DNA of 64,000 bases from Lachnospiraceae bacterium (GTDB taxonomy: Bacteria; Bacillota; Clostridia; Lachnospirales; Lachnospiraceae), in contig RYVZ01000002.1 of assembly GCA_003979345.1 (NCBI GenBank), positions 1 to 64,000 of the forward strand, written 5' to 3'. Of this stretch, positions 1 to 9,028 are shown in pieces. Within the stretch, counting starts at the first letter, position 1; every line of letters begins with the position of its first letter. The notes under the pieces are model-generated. The model made no database searches. It was given only the letters and a program-made list of their open reading frames with translations, and was not told where the DNA came from. The translations under genes and the position numbers were made by a program.

Positions 1-427
1 AGTGGTCAAAGACTTTCGCCAGAAGTTCTGTTTTCTTTGAACGGGAACGGTCAAACAGACTGTCATCAATAACAAAGACATCTTTGCGGTTCTCACCTGT
101 AAGCGGCTGCATGAAATCATTGATGATACGGCTTGAAAGTAAGGTGGTGAACCGAAACCAGTTAATCTTTGCATTATTGAGGAAACGATAAACTGTGTTT
201 TTACAGAACGAACCGTCAAATGTGCCGGTTTTCCGCTGCATATACATGCTCCGATTCGAGAAAATGAGACAAAACAGGTATCGAAACACTTCGATTACCG
301 GAATTCCTTTTGCTTTTCCGGCATTACATTTGAAAAGAAGCTTTCCGATTTGGAATTTATTCATAAAATTTGTGACTGAATTGGAAATCTCGTTTTCGTT
401 TCCCTCAGAATGTGGTATACTTGACAT
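1..427 (-). CDS. Transposase, N-terminal part (runs off the window edge)
   Basis: The minus strand reads open from an ATG at 427 to the window edge, giving about 142 residues. The ATG has an AAGGAG ribosome site 9 bases upstream. The protein shows a helical N-terminal region, then VFVIDDSLFDRSRSKK, which fits the first catalytic Asp region of an IS4-like DDE transposase. Residues such as NKFQIGKLLFKCNAGKAKG are typical of clostridial IS transposases as I recall them. The rest of the element lies outside the window. The outer end of the IS must lie near 480-515, because the following reading frame begins there, but I could not identify a terminal inverted repeat. Family placement is inference from motif context. 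Confidence 0.75.
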   Translation of the reverse strand, partial: MSSIPHSEGNENEISNSVTNFMNKFQIGKLLFKCNAGKAKGIPVIEVFRYLFCLIFSNRSMYMQRKTGTFDGSFCKNTVYRFLNNAKINWFRFTTLLSSRIINDFMQPLTGENRKDVFVIDDSLFDRSRSKKTELLAKVFDH

Positions 428-468
428 GGCATAAATCTCCTTGCTGTGTGATTGTTTTTCGCAACTCA

Positions 469-477
469 ATTATACCA
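469..477 (-). promoter_or_regulatory. Extended -10 promoter of the transposase
   Basis: On the minus strand the sequence reads TGGTATAAT about 40 bases upstream of the transposase ATG. This is a consensus -10 with the TGn extension. No good -35 is visible at 17 bases, which fits an extended -10 promoter. Confidence 0.5.
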
Positions 478-514
478 TAAGCAAGCGGTTTATGCCTTTT
501 TTATGGATTAAAGT

Positions 515-1142
515 ATTGATTTTTCAAGGTTCAGCACACCAACTGGTATGGGAAGTTTGAGTATATCATATAAAGGTGCTGTTATTGCAGAGCAAATGTT
601 CCAGAAAAAGGGAACTTTGAAGAAAGCTGAATAGTTATTATAGAGTATAAAAGAGATTGATAATAAGTCAATTGTAAATGTCTGCAAAATGGTTACATAT
701 GATGTATGGTTAAGAAATCCAATGGGCGCAATTATGGCAAAGGGTGCGGATGAGACTAATCCCGATATGGATACTGTTACTAATATCAAAATAATGGTTG
801 AGAGAGGTGTTACTTTTTGGAATAAGTACGGTCTAATTATAAAATATGGTTTTACATTTAACCCAAAGGGTACACCAGCACAGTTGACACTGGGGATGGA
901 GATTATCTTACGAAGGATACACTTTGGGACTTCAAGGTATCAAAATCAAAACCGACTAACAAACATACGTTACAAATGTTAATGTATTGGATGATGGAAC
1001 AGCATTCAGGGCAGAGATATATAAGAATAGCCAAAAATTAGGTATTTTTAATCCTAGGTTGAATTTAATATATCTTCTAGATATAAAATCTATCTCGGAA
1101 GGAATAATTATGGAAGTTGAAAGAGACATTATGTGCTATTAA
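515..1142 (+). pseudogene. Decayed gene with PD-(D/E)XK nuclease-like motif
   Basis: A conserved-looking protein can be reassembled across broken frames. One frame reads GMGSLSISYKGAVIAEQ, has two in-frame stops near 628-640, and continues as TYDVWLRNPMGAIMAKGADE. A frameshift near 867 moves to YTSTVDTGDGDYLTKDTLWD followed by FKVSKSKPTNKHTLQMLMYW. A second shift near 1046 gives LGIFNPRLNLIYLLDI and a stop at 1140. The GDGDY..DTLWDFK pattern resembles a D...(D/E)xK nuclease core, but that is inference. No start codon is left, and the gene begins right beside the transposase, which may have replaced its 5' end. Confidence 0.6.
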
Positions 1143-1286
1143 GTGTATTAGAAATATAAAGAACTTACAGATTTTAAGAAAATATTTTACTAATTAAGAT
1201 AGAGATTTGTCTTAACATATAACTTCCCTCTGTAATAAAAAATGGGTTGATAGAAAGGCGAGCTAAAGGGTGAACGTATTTTGAAC

Positions 1287-1295
1287 TGGTATAAT
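1287..1295 (+). promoter_or_regulatory. Extended -10 promoter for the HEPN gene
   Basis: TGGTATAAT lies 28 bases upstream of the ATG at 1324. It is a full -10 with the TGn extension, and no clear -35 is seen. The same TGGTATAAT string serves the transposase on the other strand. Confidence 0.5.
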
Positions 1296-1323
1296 AAGGT
1301 TATTTGATAATGAGGGCAGATCA

Positions 1324-2565
1324 ATGTCGGAAATTAAAATGAGTTATATATTTATAGAAAAGAAAAAACATAGCGATAGAAATATTAAAGAATTGGTTTT
1401 AGGTATTGTGGATAAGATAGCAGATCAAAGAGATGAAGATAGCATACAAATTTCTAGGGCAGGAAGAATAGAATACAGAATAATACAAAAGAAAAATTCT
1501 ACAAAATGCTATTTAGAATTGATATCGAAAGAAAGGGCTAATCGGGCAGTAGTATCGTTAGAAATGGTCGATAAAGCAATTTTTACTTCAAAACACCAAG
1601 AATATTTCTGTTGTATACGGAATTATGATGGTGTGTCTGAGAGTTTTTGCAAACGTTTATATCCGAAATTTGCGAGTTTTGAAAGAAATATAAGAAGTTT
1701 AGTGTTGCTTATTTTAGTAGAAGCATATGGTGGCGATTGGAGTAAAGAGACAATACCAAAAGAGCTACATGATAAAATTAAAAGTACTGCACATGGAAGT
1801 GTATCCATGAATAGTATTTTAGAAAATATGGATTTGAAAGATTTGGAATCATATTTATTTGATAAAAGAGATGTGGAGTATGCAGATATTTTGAATGAAG
1901 AATTGAATACTCAGAAACTAAAAACTATGGATAAAATAGATATTCTACAAGTTATAGAACGAATGCGACCGACTAGCCTTTGGCAACGGCTTTTTAGTAG
2001 ATTTGGAAAGGATAGTGAATGGGGAGACAGAGTTAGATCGGTGCATAATGCGAGGAATCAAATAGCTCATCAAAAGACGATTTCTTCAGAAGAATATAAG
2101 GATATCACTAAAAAAATAAATTGCATAAATAAGGATCTTGAAAAAGCAATAGCAGGAATAAGAGACGAGAATTTCACTGAAGTTCATAAGGTAGATATTT
2201 TAGGAAACTTTGCACTTATAGCAAAAGGAGCATTATTACAGAATGTACTTAATGTGCAACCGGTAAGAGATATTTTATGGGTGATTAGTTCAAAGATACA
2301 AGAAATAATGGAACCAATAAAAAGAATCCAATCATCTAATGCAATTGTTGAACTAGGAGAAATTGCAAAAATGTGTTCTGAAGAAATAAATATGGATGGC
2401 ATTGCAGAGGCACAAAAAATGGTAAATGCTGTAAATAAGAGTATTAAGATTCCTAATTATAAGTCAATCCTAGCGGAGTCGGATGAATATATGAATGCAA
2501 TAACCTTAGCAAAAAAAGTTAGTGAAACTATTTTTAATATAAATACTGTTTTGCACCCGAAATAA
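1324..2565 (+). CDS. HEPN-motif protein, candidate defence RNase or partner
   Basis: This 413-residue protein has no family I can name with certainty. Residues 240-250 read VHNARNQIAHQ, an R-x4-H motif (R244, H249) of the HEPN superfamily, whose members are often RNases or toxins in defence and abortive infection systems. An earlier helical stretch (residues 120-141, FERNIRSLVLLILVEAYGGD then W) looks like the other half of such a helical bundle. No signal peptide or membrane segment is evident. The gene is much more AT-rich than most of the window, which suggests transfer. It ends 36 bases before the SauUSI-like gene on the same strand, so the two may be co-transcribed. HEPN assignment is inference from the motif; the biochemical role is unknown. 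Confidence 0.7.
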   Translation: MSEIKMSYIFIEKKKHSDRNIKELVLGIVDKIADQRDEDSIQISRAGRIEYRIIQKKNSTKCYLELISKERANRAVVSLEMVDKAIFTSKHQEYFCCIRNYDGVSESFCKRLYPKFASFERNIRSLVLLILVEAYGGDWSKETIPKELHDKIKSTAHGSVSMNSILENMDLKDLESYLFDKRDVEYADILNEELNTQKLKTMDKIDILQVIERMRPTSLWQRLFSRFGKDSEWGDRVRSVHNARNQIAHQKTISSEEYKDITKKINCINKDLEKAIAGIRDENFTEVHKVDILGNFALIAKGALLQNVLNVQPVRDILWVISSKIQEIMEPIKRIQSSNAIVELGEIAKMCSEEINMDGIAEAQKMVNAVNKSIKIPNYKSILAESDEYMNAITLAKKVSETIFNINTVLHPK

Positions 2566-2601
2566 GAGAATAATGCCTTACATGGCAGGGGAGATTATTC
2601 A

Positions 2602-5601
2602 ATGCCTAACGAAACACCAACCCAACTCCATAACGGCCTGCACACCGCATTTGTTGACCGTACATATAATTCGAATTTGGCATACAAGCCGCAGTTTGTC
2701 TATAACGATCATAAAAACGGGCAGAAAGTGTTTGTAGCGATTGAGGAAGAATTGCGCAGATGTGATCAGTTTGCGATCAGTGTTGCGTTTATTACGAGAG
2801 GGGGAATCACACCCCTCTTGCAAACGTTGCAGGAATTAGAAAAAAGAGGGGTACCCGGCAGAATCTTAACAACGGATTATCTCTGCTTTAGTGATCCTGT
2901 GGCATTGGATACAATTGCAGGGCTTTCTAATATCGAACTTCGCATGTATCAAGCGGGAAAGGCCGGAAACGGGTTTCATACAAAAGGATATATTTTTCAG
3001 AAAGAGGAAGAGTATCGGTTTATTATTGGAAGTTCTAACCTGACGCAAGACGCGTTGACTCGAAATATGGAGTGGAATACTAAATTGGTGTCCATGGATC
3101 AGGGGGAAATGATCCATTCTGTATTAAGTGAGTTTGACAGACTGTGGAATGCGAGTGAGTATACCAAAACGTATACGGAGTTTATTGAGGATTATAGAAA
3201 GAAATACGAAGAAAAGCAGCTATTTAACAAAATGGTTGCGGAGCAAAAGCGAATTGCAAAGAATGAAGCAATTCCCTCGGTAGAAACGTATACATTACAG
3301 CCGAATTCGATGCAGAAAGCGTTTATTTATAATTTATTGCAATTACGGAAAAATGGGGTGGATAAGGCATTATTGATTTCTGCAACGGGAACAGGGAAAA
3401 CCTACGCTTCCGCATTCGCAATGCGTGAGTTGGGATTTCGGCGCGTTTTATTTTTAGTACATAGAAATCAGATTGCAAAACAGGCAAAGGCATCTTTTGA
3501 GCGGGTATTTGGAAGTAAGATTAAAACAGGATTTGTATCAGGAAATGCGCAGGATTATGATGCGGATTTTGTATTTGCTACAGTTCAGACTTTGAGCAAA
3601 ACGGAGAATCTGCATAAATTCCCTAGTGATTATTTTGACGCGTGTATTTATGACGAAGCCCACCATACGAGCGCGGGGAGCTATAAGCGGGTGATGGACT
3701 ATTTTGCACCGGAATTTACTTTGGGAATGACGGCGACACCGGACAAGCGTGACGATCATCTTGACGGTCGGAATATTTATGAAATCTTCAATCACAATAT
3801 TGCTTACGAAATCCGCCTGCAACAGGCGATGGAGGAGGACTTGCTATGTCCTTTTCATTATTTTGGTATTAAAGATTTGGCAACGATTTCTGATGACAAA
3901 GCGGCCTCGAAGGAAGAACAAATCGAGAATTTCAGATTTCTTACAAGTGATGAACGCGTAAAGACAATTATGGAGCAGGCGGCGTATTTCGGGCATTGCG
4001 GAAAACGTGTGAAAGGTCTGATGTTCTGTAGCAGGATCGAGGAAGCGAAGGAGCTTTCGCAAAAGTTCAATGCGCGTGGCTTGAGAACCATTGCGTTAAG
4101 CGGTGCGGATTCGGAGGAGGTCAGGGCGGATGCAATAGAGCGCCTTACAATGGATGTTTGCTCGGAAGAAGATGACTATTTGGATTATATTATTACCGTT
4201 GATATTTTTTCCGAGGGTACGGATATTGTAGAGGTAAATCAGATTATTATGCTTCGACCGACACAATCTCCGATCGTATTCATTCAGCAACTGGGTCGAG
4301 GCTTAAGAAAGTCAGCGGAAAAGGAATATGTTGTGATCCTTGATTTTATTGGAAATTATAAGAACAATTTTATGATACCGATCGCGCTATCAGGGGATCG
4401 GAGTTACAATAAAGATAATATTCGAAAGTATCTGATGGAAGGCGGTCGAGTGATTCCGGGTGCAAGCACCATACATTTTGATGAGATCAGTAGAAAGCGT
4501 ATTTTTGAGGCGGTCGATCATGCCAATTTCAGTGATATAAAATTGATCAAGGAGAATTACAGTAATCTAAAAAATAAACTTGACAGGATTCCAAGGTTAA
4601 GCGATTTTGATGATTACGGAGAGATGGATGTTCTTCGTATTTTTGATAACCCCGGGTTAGGCTCTTATTACAAATTCCTTGTAAAATATGAAAAAGAGTA
4701 TAAGATAAGATTGACGCCCGAACAGGAAAAGACAATTGAATTCGTATCGAAAAAGCTTGCGAATGGAAAACGGATTCAGGAGTTACGTCTGCTGAATAGA
4801 ATGCTGGTTTATACTCAGAAATTATTTTTGTTTGAGGACTTGAAAAAAGACCTGAGCGACCGATATGGGATCGACATGAGCAATGATCAGCAAGATAATG
4901 TTATAAATGTTATGACCAACGAATTTCCGGCAGGAACGGGGAAAAGCACCTATACGGAATGTGTTTTCATTGAGAAAGATGAAGCGAACGAATCGGATTA
5001 TCGAATTTCTAAGTCGTTTGGGAAAATGCTAAAAAATAAAGATTTTTATGATATGATGAAAGAACTGGTCGAATTTGGTATCAGCCGATACGAGCGGGAC
5101 TTTTCCAATCCTTATAAAGGGACAGATTTTGTTTTATATCAGAAATATACATATGAGGATGTTTGCCGGCTATTAAACTGGGAAACGAATGAGGTGCCTT
5201 TGAATATCGGAGGATATAAATATGATCAAAAGACCAAGACGTTCCCGGTGTTTATCAATTATGAGAAATCGGATGATATCAGCGATACTACGAAGTATGA
5301 GGATCATTTTACCGGGACTGACCGCTTGATCGCAATATCCAAATCTGGCAGATCGGTATCGTCCGAAGACGTGCAGAATTTTCTGCATGCGGAGGAACGC
5401 GGCATTCAGGTTCACCTGTTTGTTCGTAAAAATAAAAATGACAAGATTTCTAAGGAGTTCTATTATCTCGGTCAAATGCAGGCAACCGGAAGTGTGAAAG
5501 AGTTCGTTATGGAACGTACGGACAAGACCGCCGTTGAGATTGAGTGGCTGTTGGATGTACCGGTAAGGGAAGATTTATACGAATACATTGTAAACGAGTA
5601 G
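2602..5601 (+). CDS. SauUSI-like type IV restriction enzyme (PLD + SF2 helicase + DUF3427)
   Basis: This 999-residue protein combines a phospholipase D-type nuclease domain (HxK at 126-128, GSSN at 143-146), a superfamily 2 helicase (Walker A ATGTGKT at 261-267, DEAH at 351-354, TATP at 377-380, QLGRGLRK at 563-570) and a long C-terminal DUF3427 region. The same order is known in SauUSI of Staphylococcus aureus, a modification-dependent enzyme that cuts DNA carrying 5-methylcytosine or hydroxymethylcytosine and uses ATP to translocate. All key residues appear intact. The ATG has GGGGAG 8 bases upstream. The target modification here is inference. A related possibility is a DUF3427 defence helicase with another trigger. 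Confidence 0.85.
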   Translation: MPNETPTQLHNGLHTAFVDRTYNSNLAYKPQFVYNDHKNGQKVFVAIEEELRRCDQFAISVAFITRGGITPLLQTLQELEKRGVPGRILTTDYLCFSDPVALDTIAGLSNIELRMYQAGKAGNGFHTKGYIFQKEEEYRFIIGSSNLTQDALTRNMEWNTKLVSMDQGEMIHSVLSEFDRLWNASEYTKTYTEFIEDYRKKYEEKQLFNKMVAEQKRIAKNEAIPSVETYTLQPNSMQKAFIYNLLQLRKNGVDKALLISATGTGKTYASAFAMRELGFRRVLFLVHRNQIAKQAKASFERVFGSKIKTGFVSGNAQDYDADFVFATVQTLSKTENLHKFPSDYFDACIYDEAHHTSAGSYKRVMDYFAPEFTLGMTATPDKRDDHLDGRNIYEIFNHNIAYEIRLQQAMEEDLLCPFHYFGIKDLATISDDKAASKEEQIENFRFLTSDERVKTIMEQAAYFGHCGKRVKGLMFCSRIEEAKELSQKFNARGLRTIALSGADSEEVRADAIERLTMDVCSEEDDYLDYIITVDIFSEGTDIVEVNQIIMLRPTQSPIVFIQQLGRGLRKSAEKEYVVILDFIGNYKNNFMIPIALSGDRSYNKDNIRKYLMEGGRVIPGASTIHFDEISRKRIFEAVDHANFSDIKLIKENYSNLKNKLDRIPRLSDFDDYGEMDVLRIFDNPGLGSYYKFLVKYEKEYKIRLTPEQEKTIEFVSKKLANGKRIQELRLLNRMLVYTQKLFLFEDLKKDLSDRYGIDMSNDQQDNVINVMTNEFPAGTGKSTYTECVFIEKDEANESDYRISKSFGKMLKNKDFYDMMKELVEFGISRYERDFSNPYKGTDFVLYQKYTYEDVCRLLNWETNEVPLNIGGYKYDQKTKTFPVFINYEKSDDISDTTKYEDHFTGTDRLIAISKSGRSVSSEDVQNFLHAEERGIQVHLFVRKNKNDKISKEFYYLGQMQATGSVKEFVMERTDKTAVEIEWLLDVPVREDLYEYIVNE

Positions 5602-5629
5602 AAGTACAGCGTGAGACAAACTTCTAAGG

Positions 5630-5657
5630 AAGCGCTGATTAGATCAGCATTTCCCTA
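5630..5657. repeat. Dispersed palindromic repeat (GCTGAT...ATCAGC), copy 1
   Basis: The core is GCTGAT, a 3-base spacer and ATCAGC, followed by ATTTCCCTA. Closely related copies lie at 10884-10911 and 39073-39100, and a half copy in reverse orientation at 35515-35531. All are intergenic. Confidence 0.6.
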
Positions 5658-5670
5658 ACATTTATAAAGG

Positions 5671-5740
5671 AGCAAAGGTTGAAAGAAATACGTTTCAACC
5701 TCCCTGATTTGAGCGCGTGCTAAAGCACGCAGACGGGAGC
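5671..5740 (+). repeat. Two-hairpin dispersed element, copy 1
   Basis: Two hairpins stand in tandem: AGGTTGAAA/TTTCAACCT (5676-5701) and GCGTGC-TAAA-GCACGC (5715-5730), joined by CCCTGATTTGAGC. The right end AGACGGGAGCA sits just upstream of the NUDIX ATG and contains its Shine-Dalgarno GGGAG. A nearly identical copy lies inverted at 22443-22508, and a shorter related copy at 59033-59073. Confidence 0.75.
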
Positions 5741-5745
5741 ACAAG

Positions 5746-6147
5746 ATGAAAACAATACAAGTAGTGGCGGCGGTTATAAAAGCGGCAAATGAAAAAGGAG
5801 AACCGATGATTTTTGCGACCCAGAGAGGATATGGGGAGTTCAAAGACGGATGGGAATTTCCGGGCGGTAAGATCGAAGAAGGAGAGACGCCCGAGGAAGC
5901 ATTGAAAAGAGAAATCAGGGAGGAACTGGAAACAGAGATTGCAGTCGGTGCCCTCATTGACACGATCGAATACGACTACCCGGCATTTCACCTTTCCATG
6001 GACTGCTTTTGGGCGGAGATTCTAGCCGGTGATCTGAGCTTAAAAGAGCATGAGGCGGCCAGGTGGCTGACAAAGGGAGAACTTAATTCGGTAGAGTGGC
6101 TTCCGGCGGATATTTCCTTAATTGATACAATCAGGGCTAAAATGTGA
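5746..6147 (+). CDS. NUDIX hydrolase, MutT-like 8-oxo-dGTP diphosphatase
   Basis: This 133-residue protein contains a complete Nudix box, G41-x5-E47-x7-R55-E56-x2-E59-E60, which binds Mg2+ and cleaves nucleoside diphosphate-X bonds. The short length, the early TQRGYG strand and the WEFPGGK lead-in match MutT-type sanitisers of oxidised dGTP. That substrate is inference. The start ATG lies 7 bases after GGGAG, and that ribosome site is part of the dispersed hairpin element at 5671-5740, so the element probably affects its translation. It is a single gene with no partner. Confidence 0.85.
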   Translation: MKTIQVVAAVIKAANEKGEPMIFATQRGYGEFKDGWEFPGGKIEEGETPEEALKREIREELETEIAVGALIDTIEYDYPAFHLSMDCFWAEILAGDLSLKEHEAARWLTKGELNSVEWLPADISLIDTIRAKM

Positions 6148-6330
6148 TTTTCTTATCTTTATAAAATGCAGGAATAGAAATGCAGGAGTAAGCGTTGTCT
6201 TTTAATATATATGGAAACTAACAAGTTTTGCGATTTCTAACCGCAAGACTTGTTTATTTTTCGTGGGAAAACTGGGATAATAGAAAAACAGAGGATGGTG
6301 TCAAGGCTTTTTGTAAATGGAGGCGATTAC

Positions 6331-6827
6331 ATGATTGAAAGACAGGAATATGTTGATAGCATCATGGTCTATACCGACACACCTTTTGTTAAGTTATTAA
6401 TGGGAGTGCGCCGCTGCGGAAAATCTACAATATTGAAGATGATCATGGAGAGACTTTGTACAGAACGTGCTGTGCCCGAACAGCAGATTAATCGGCTATT
6501 GCTTTGATTCCATGAAATATAAAGATATGACGGCAAAGCATGTGTACATGGAACTGAAGGGCAGGATCAGTACCAACGGGAGAACATATTTTTTTCTTGA
6601 CTAAATACAGGAAATTGCTGGATGGGAAAAGGTTGTTAATCAATATCGGATTATCAGAAATCAGAGCATAGGTCTTTGGACAATGAAACGGTATATGGGT
6701 ATTTAGAAAAGCTTGAGAAAGCGTATTTGCTTCACCGCTGTTCACGCTATGATTTGCGAGGCAGGGAAATCCTGAAAACACAGGAGAAATTTTATATGGC
6801 GGATACATCGCTTCGTTATAGCGTTTA
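6331..6827 (+). pseudogene. Broken AAA ATPase with DUF4143 tail
   Basis: A good ATG at 6331 (GGAGG upstream) opens the usual N-terminus of this ATPase family, with Walker A GVRRCGKST. The frame shifts near 6495, continues as CFDSMKYKDMTAKHVYMELK, and meets a TAA at 6602 inside the Walker B region, where FLD*IQEI should read FLDEIQEI. The middle is deleted around 6640-6680, and the end NETVYGYLEKLEKAY...KFYMADTSLR matches the DUF4143 C-terminal part. At least three lesions are visible, so no functional product is expected. Confidence 0.8.
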
Positions 6828-7116
6828 GAGTCTGAATTGTAAAACTAGCTTCTGTATAAAACAATAAATTCTATATGACATTTGAAAACGGCATATTTTT
6901 CAATTGTTTGTCCTATGAAAGAAGGGGCTTCTATGCTATACTAAAAATGCGGGTCGATTCATACAAGCTGTTTAGAATTAGCCTGTATATTAGCAGAGAC
7001 CATACGCCATTCAGAGAACGGAAAACGGCGCGTATAGAAAAGGGGAATATGGGCATAAAAAGGCAATGCCGCGGATTTGGAAAGTGGATTCTGAGCGCTA
7101 TAAAAAGGAGAGAATC

Positions 7117-7959
7117 TTGGACAGACTGTTGGTGATCGACGGGAGCAATTTATTGTTTCAAATGTTTTTTGGCATGCCCGCAAGGATCGTGAACGGGCAG
7201 GGGAAAGCCATTCAGGGAACGCTTGGGTTCACGGGCGCGATGTTAAAGATCATCCGCATGGTCAAGCCGACCCATCTGCTTGTTGTATTTGACGGCGAGC
7301 ATGAAAATGCAAGATGTGAGCTGGATGCGGAATATAAAGCAAACAGGGCGGATTACAGTGAAGTGAGTGAAGAAGAAAATCCGTTTTCACAGTTACCGGA
7401 TGTTTATAGGGCATTGGATTATCTGAAAATACGATACATAGAGACGACGGACTGCGAGGCGGATGACCTGATCGCCGCATACGCGCTGTCATACGGGAGG
7501 GCGGCGGAGGTTGTGATCTCCTCGTTTGACAGTGATTTTTTTCAGCTCATTACGGAAAGGGTTTCAGTGCTCCGGTATCGCGGAGAAAAAACAACGGTCT
7601 GTACGCCGGAGTTTGTTGCGAAGAAATTTGGCATTGTACCGGCACAATACGCGGATCTCAAGTCGCTTGTCGGTGATCATGCGGACAATATCAGAGGGGC
7701 AGAAAAAGTCGGGGTCAAAACGGCGGCGGAACTGCTTCGTGAGTTTGGTACGCTTGAGAATATTCTTTTATATGCGGAGAAGATCAGGAAGCTGTCTGTC
7801 AGGGAATCTATTATGAGAAATTCGGAAAGACTGAGGATCAATTACCGATTGATCAAGCTGGGAGAGGGCTCAGCGCTTCTGTTTGAACTGCAGGATTTGG
7901 AATACTGCGACGACGGAAAGACAACGAATGAGGTGTTGAAGGGCATCGGACTGCGATAG
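7117..7959 (+). CDS. 5'-3' exonuclease, FEN/PolA N-terminal type
   Basis: This protein of about 280 residues resembles the stand-alone 5'-nuclease domain of DNA polymerase I. It starts LLVIDGSNLLFQMFF, has the metal-binding acid clusters CEADDLIAAY and SFDSDFFQLI, and a helix-hairpin-helix region (KSLVGDHADNIRGAEKVGVKTAA) that grips duplex DNA. Such enzymes remove RNA primers or flaps. I chose the TTG at 7117, six bases after AAGGAG, over the ATG at 7066, which has no spaced ribosome site. About 290 bases upstream (6828-7116) hold no gene; a weak TATACT -10 is the only signal. Confidence 0.85.
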   Translation: MDRLLVIDGSNLLFQMFFGMPARIVNGQGKAIQGTLGFTGAMLKIIRMVKPTHLLVVFDGEHENARCELDAEYKANRADYSEVSEEENPFSQLPDVYRALDYLKIRYIETTDCEADDLIAAYALSYGRAAEVVISSFDSDFFQLITERVSVLRYRGEKTTVCTPEFVAKKFGIVPAQYADLKSLVGDHADNIRGAEKVGVKTAAELLREFGTLENILLYAEKIRKLSVRESIMRNSERLRINYRLIKLGEGSALLFELQDLEYCDDGKTTNEVLKGIGLR

Positions 7960-8132
7960 GGAGAAAGGTGCAGTTGGCTGAGAGTCATGGTCAAGGGTGA
8001 GTGTAGTTGGAGGACAGTCACGGTCAGGATGGTTATAGCCCGGGAGCACTCCCGATCAGGGGCACAGCCTGGGGGTAGCTGCGGCTTCGGGAACAGTCAC
8101 GATTGGAAATAGCATGGTCAGAGGGGACATCT

Positions 8133-8903
8133 ATGGAGAGTGCGGAGATCATCAAGAACAACCAAACGTATTGGAACAATCATGCCGATCTGTGGTTCGG
8201 AACGACGGCGCTTCCGGTATGGGGCGTGCATTTCCCGACGGAGGACGAGCTGCATATGTTCGGCGACGTCTCGGGTAAAAAGCTGTTGGAGATCTGCTGT
8301 GGCAGTGGGCATTCCTTAAAATATCAGGCAGAAAAAGGAGCCGGTGAGCTCTGGGGCGTTGATTTGTCAGATAAGCAGCTTGAAAATGCTAAAGAATTGT
8401 TAAGCGACAGTGGATATTCAGCGAAGCTGATATGTGCCAGAATGGAAGATGAACTGGACGTGCCGAAAGAGTATTTTGATTATGTATATTCTGTTTATGG
8501 AATCGGTTGGTCAACGGATCTTCAGGCAACATTTGAACATATTGCATCCTATTTGAAAAAAGACGGGATTTTCATTTTCAGTTGGAATCATCCGCTGTAT
8601 CACTGTGTAGCATGGTCATGCGGAGCAGGAAATACGGTGTGTGAAGATGGCAAAATGGTGATGACCCGGAGTTATCACGACGAATCTTATTTCAAAATGC
8701 CGGTGCATGACAGCGAGGTCATTTTAAGCAATCGGAAAATATCAACTTATATCAATGCGCTATCTAAAGCGGGATTTGCAGTCGAGCAACTTGTCGAGGA
8801 GACGGACGAAGCGTCGTTACAGGCAGAGGGAGGGCTTGACGATAAGACGCTGAAATCAAAAATGCTGCCGATTTCGTTCTGTATCAGGGCGAGGAAACTG
8901 TGA
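8133..8903 (+). CDS. Class I SAM-dependent methyltransferase
   Basis: This 256-residue protein has motif I LLEICCGSGHSLKYQA, an acidic motif II end (LWGVDLSDKQLENAK) and motif IV-like DYVYSVYGIGW, the usual Rossmann methyltransferase pattern. The N-terminus (IIKNNQTYWNNHADLWFG) resembles small-molecule methyltransferases of the UbiE/Cfa-like group; the substrate is unknown. The ATG at 8133 follows AGAGGGG and is preferred over the ATG at 8103. The 140 bases before it contain imperfect repeats of an AGTCACGGTCAGGA-like unit and no gene. Confidence 0.8.
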   Translation: MESAEIIKNNQTYWNNHADLWFGTTALPVWGVHFPTEDELHMFGDVSGKKLLEICCGSGHSLKYQAEKGAGELWGVDLSDKQLENAKELLSDSGYSAKLICARMEDELDVPKEYFDYVYSVYGIGWSTDLQATFEHIASYLKKDGIFIFSWNHPLYHCVAWSCGAGNTVCEDGKMVMTRSYHDESYFKMPVHDSEVILSNRKISTYINALSKAGFAVEQLVEETDEASLQAEGGLDDKTLKSKMLPISFCIRARKL

Positions 8904-9028
8904 GGTGCAGGAAGAGGAATGTAGAAAATGGTTAAAAGAAATTTAGAAATCGGTCATCAATTTAGATTTCACGGCGGCAGATTTCTGTCGCCGTATGCTT
9001 TAAGAGGAAATAGACTGATCGTCGATCG

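Noticed and set aside
195..434. Plus-strand 79-codon frame near the left edge
   Set aside because: It is the shadow of the minus-strand transposase, which has the ribosome site, promoter and DDE-type motif.
7066..7116. Upstream ATG for the FEN-type exonuclease
   Set aside because: The TTG at 7117 has AAGGAG at ideal spacing and the conserved domain starts right after it.
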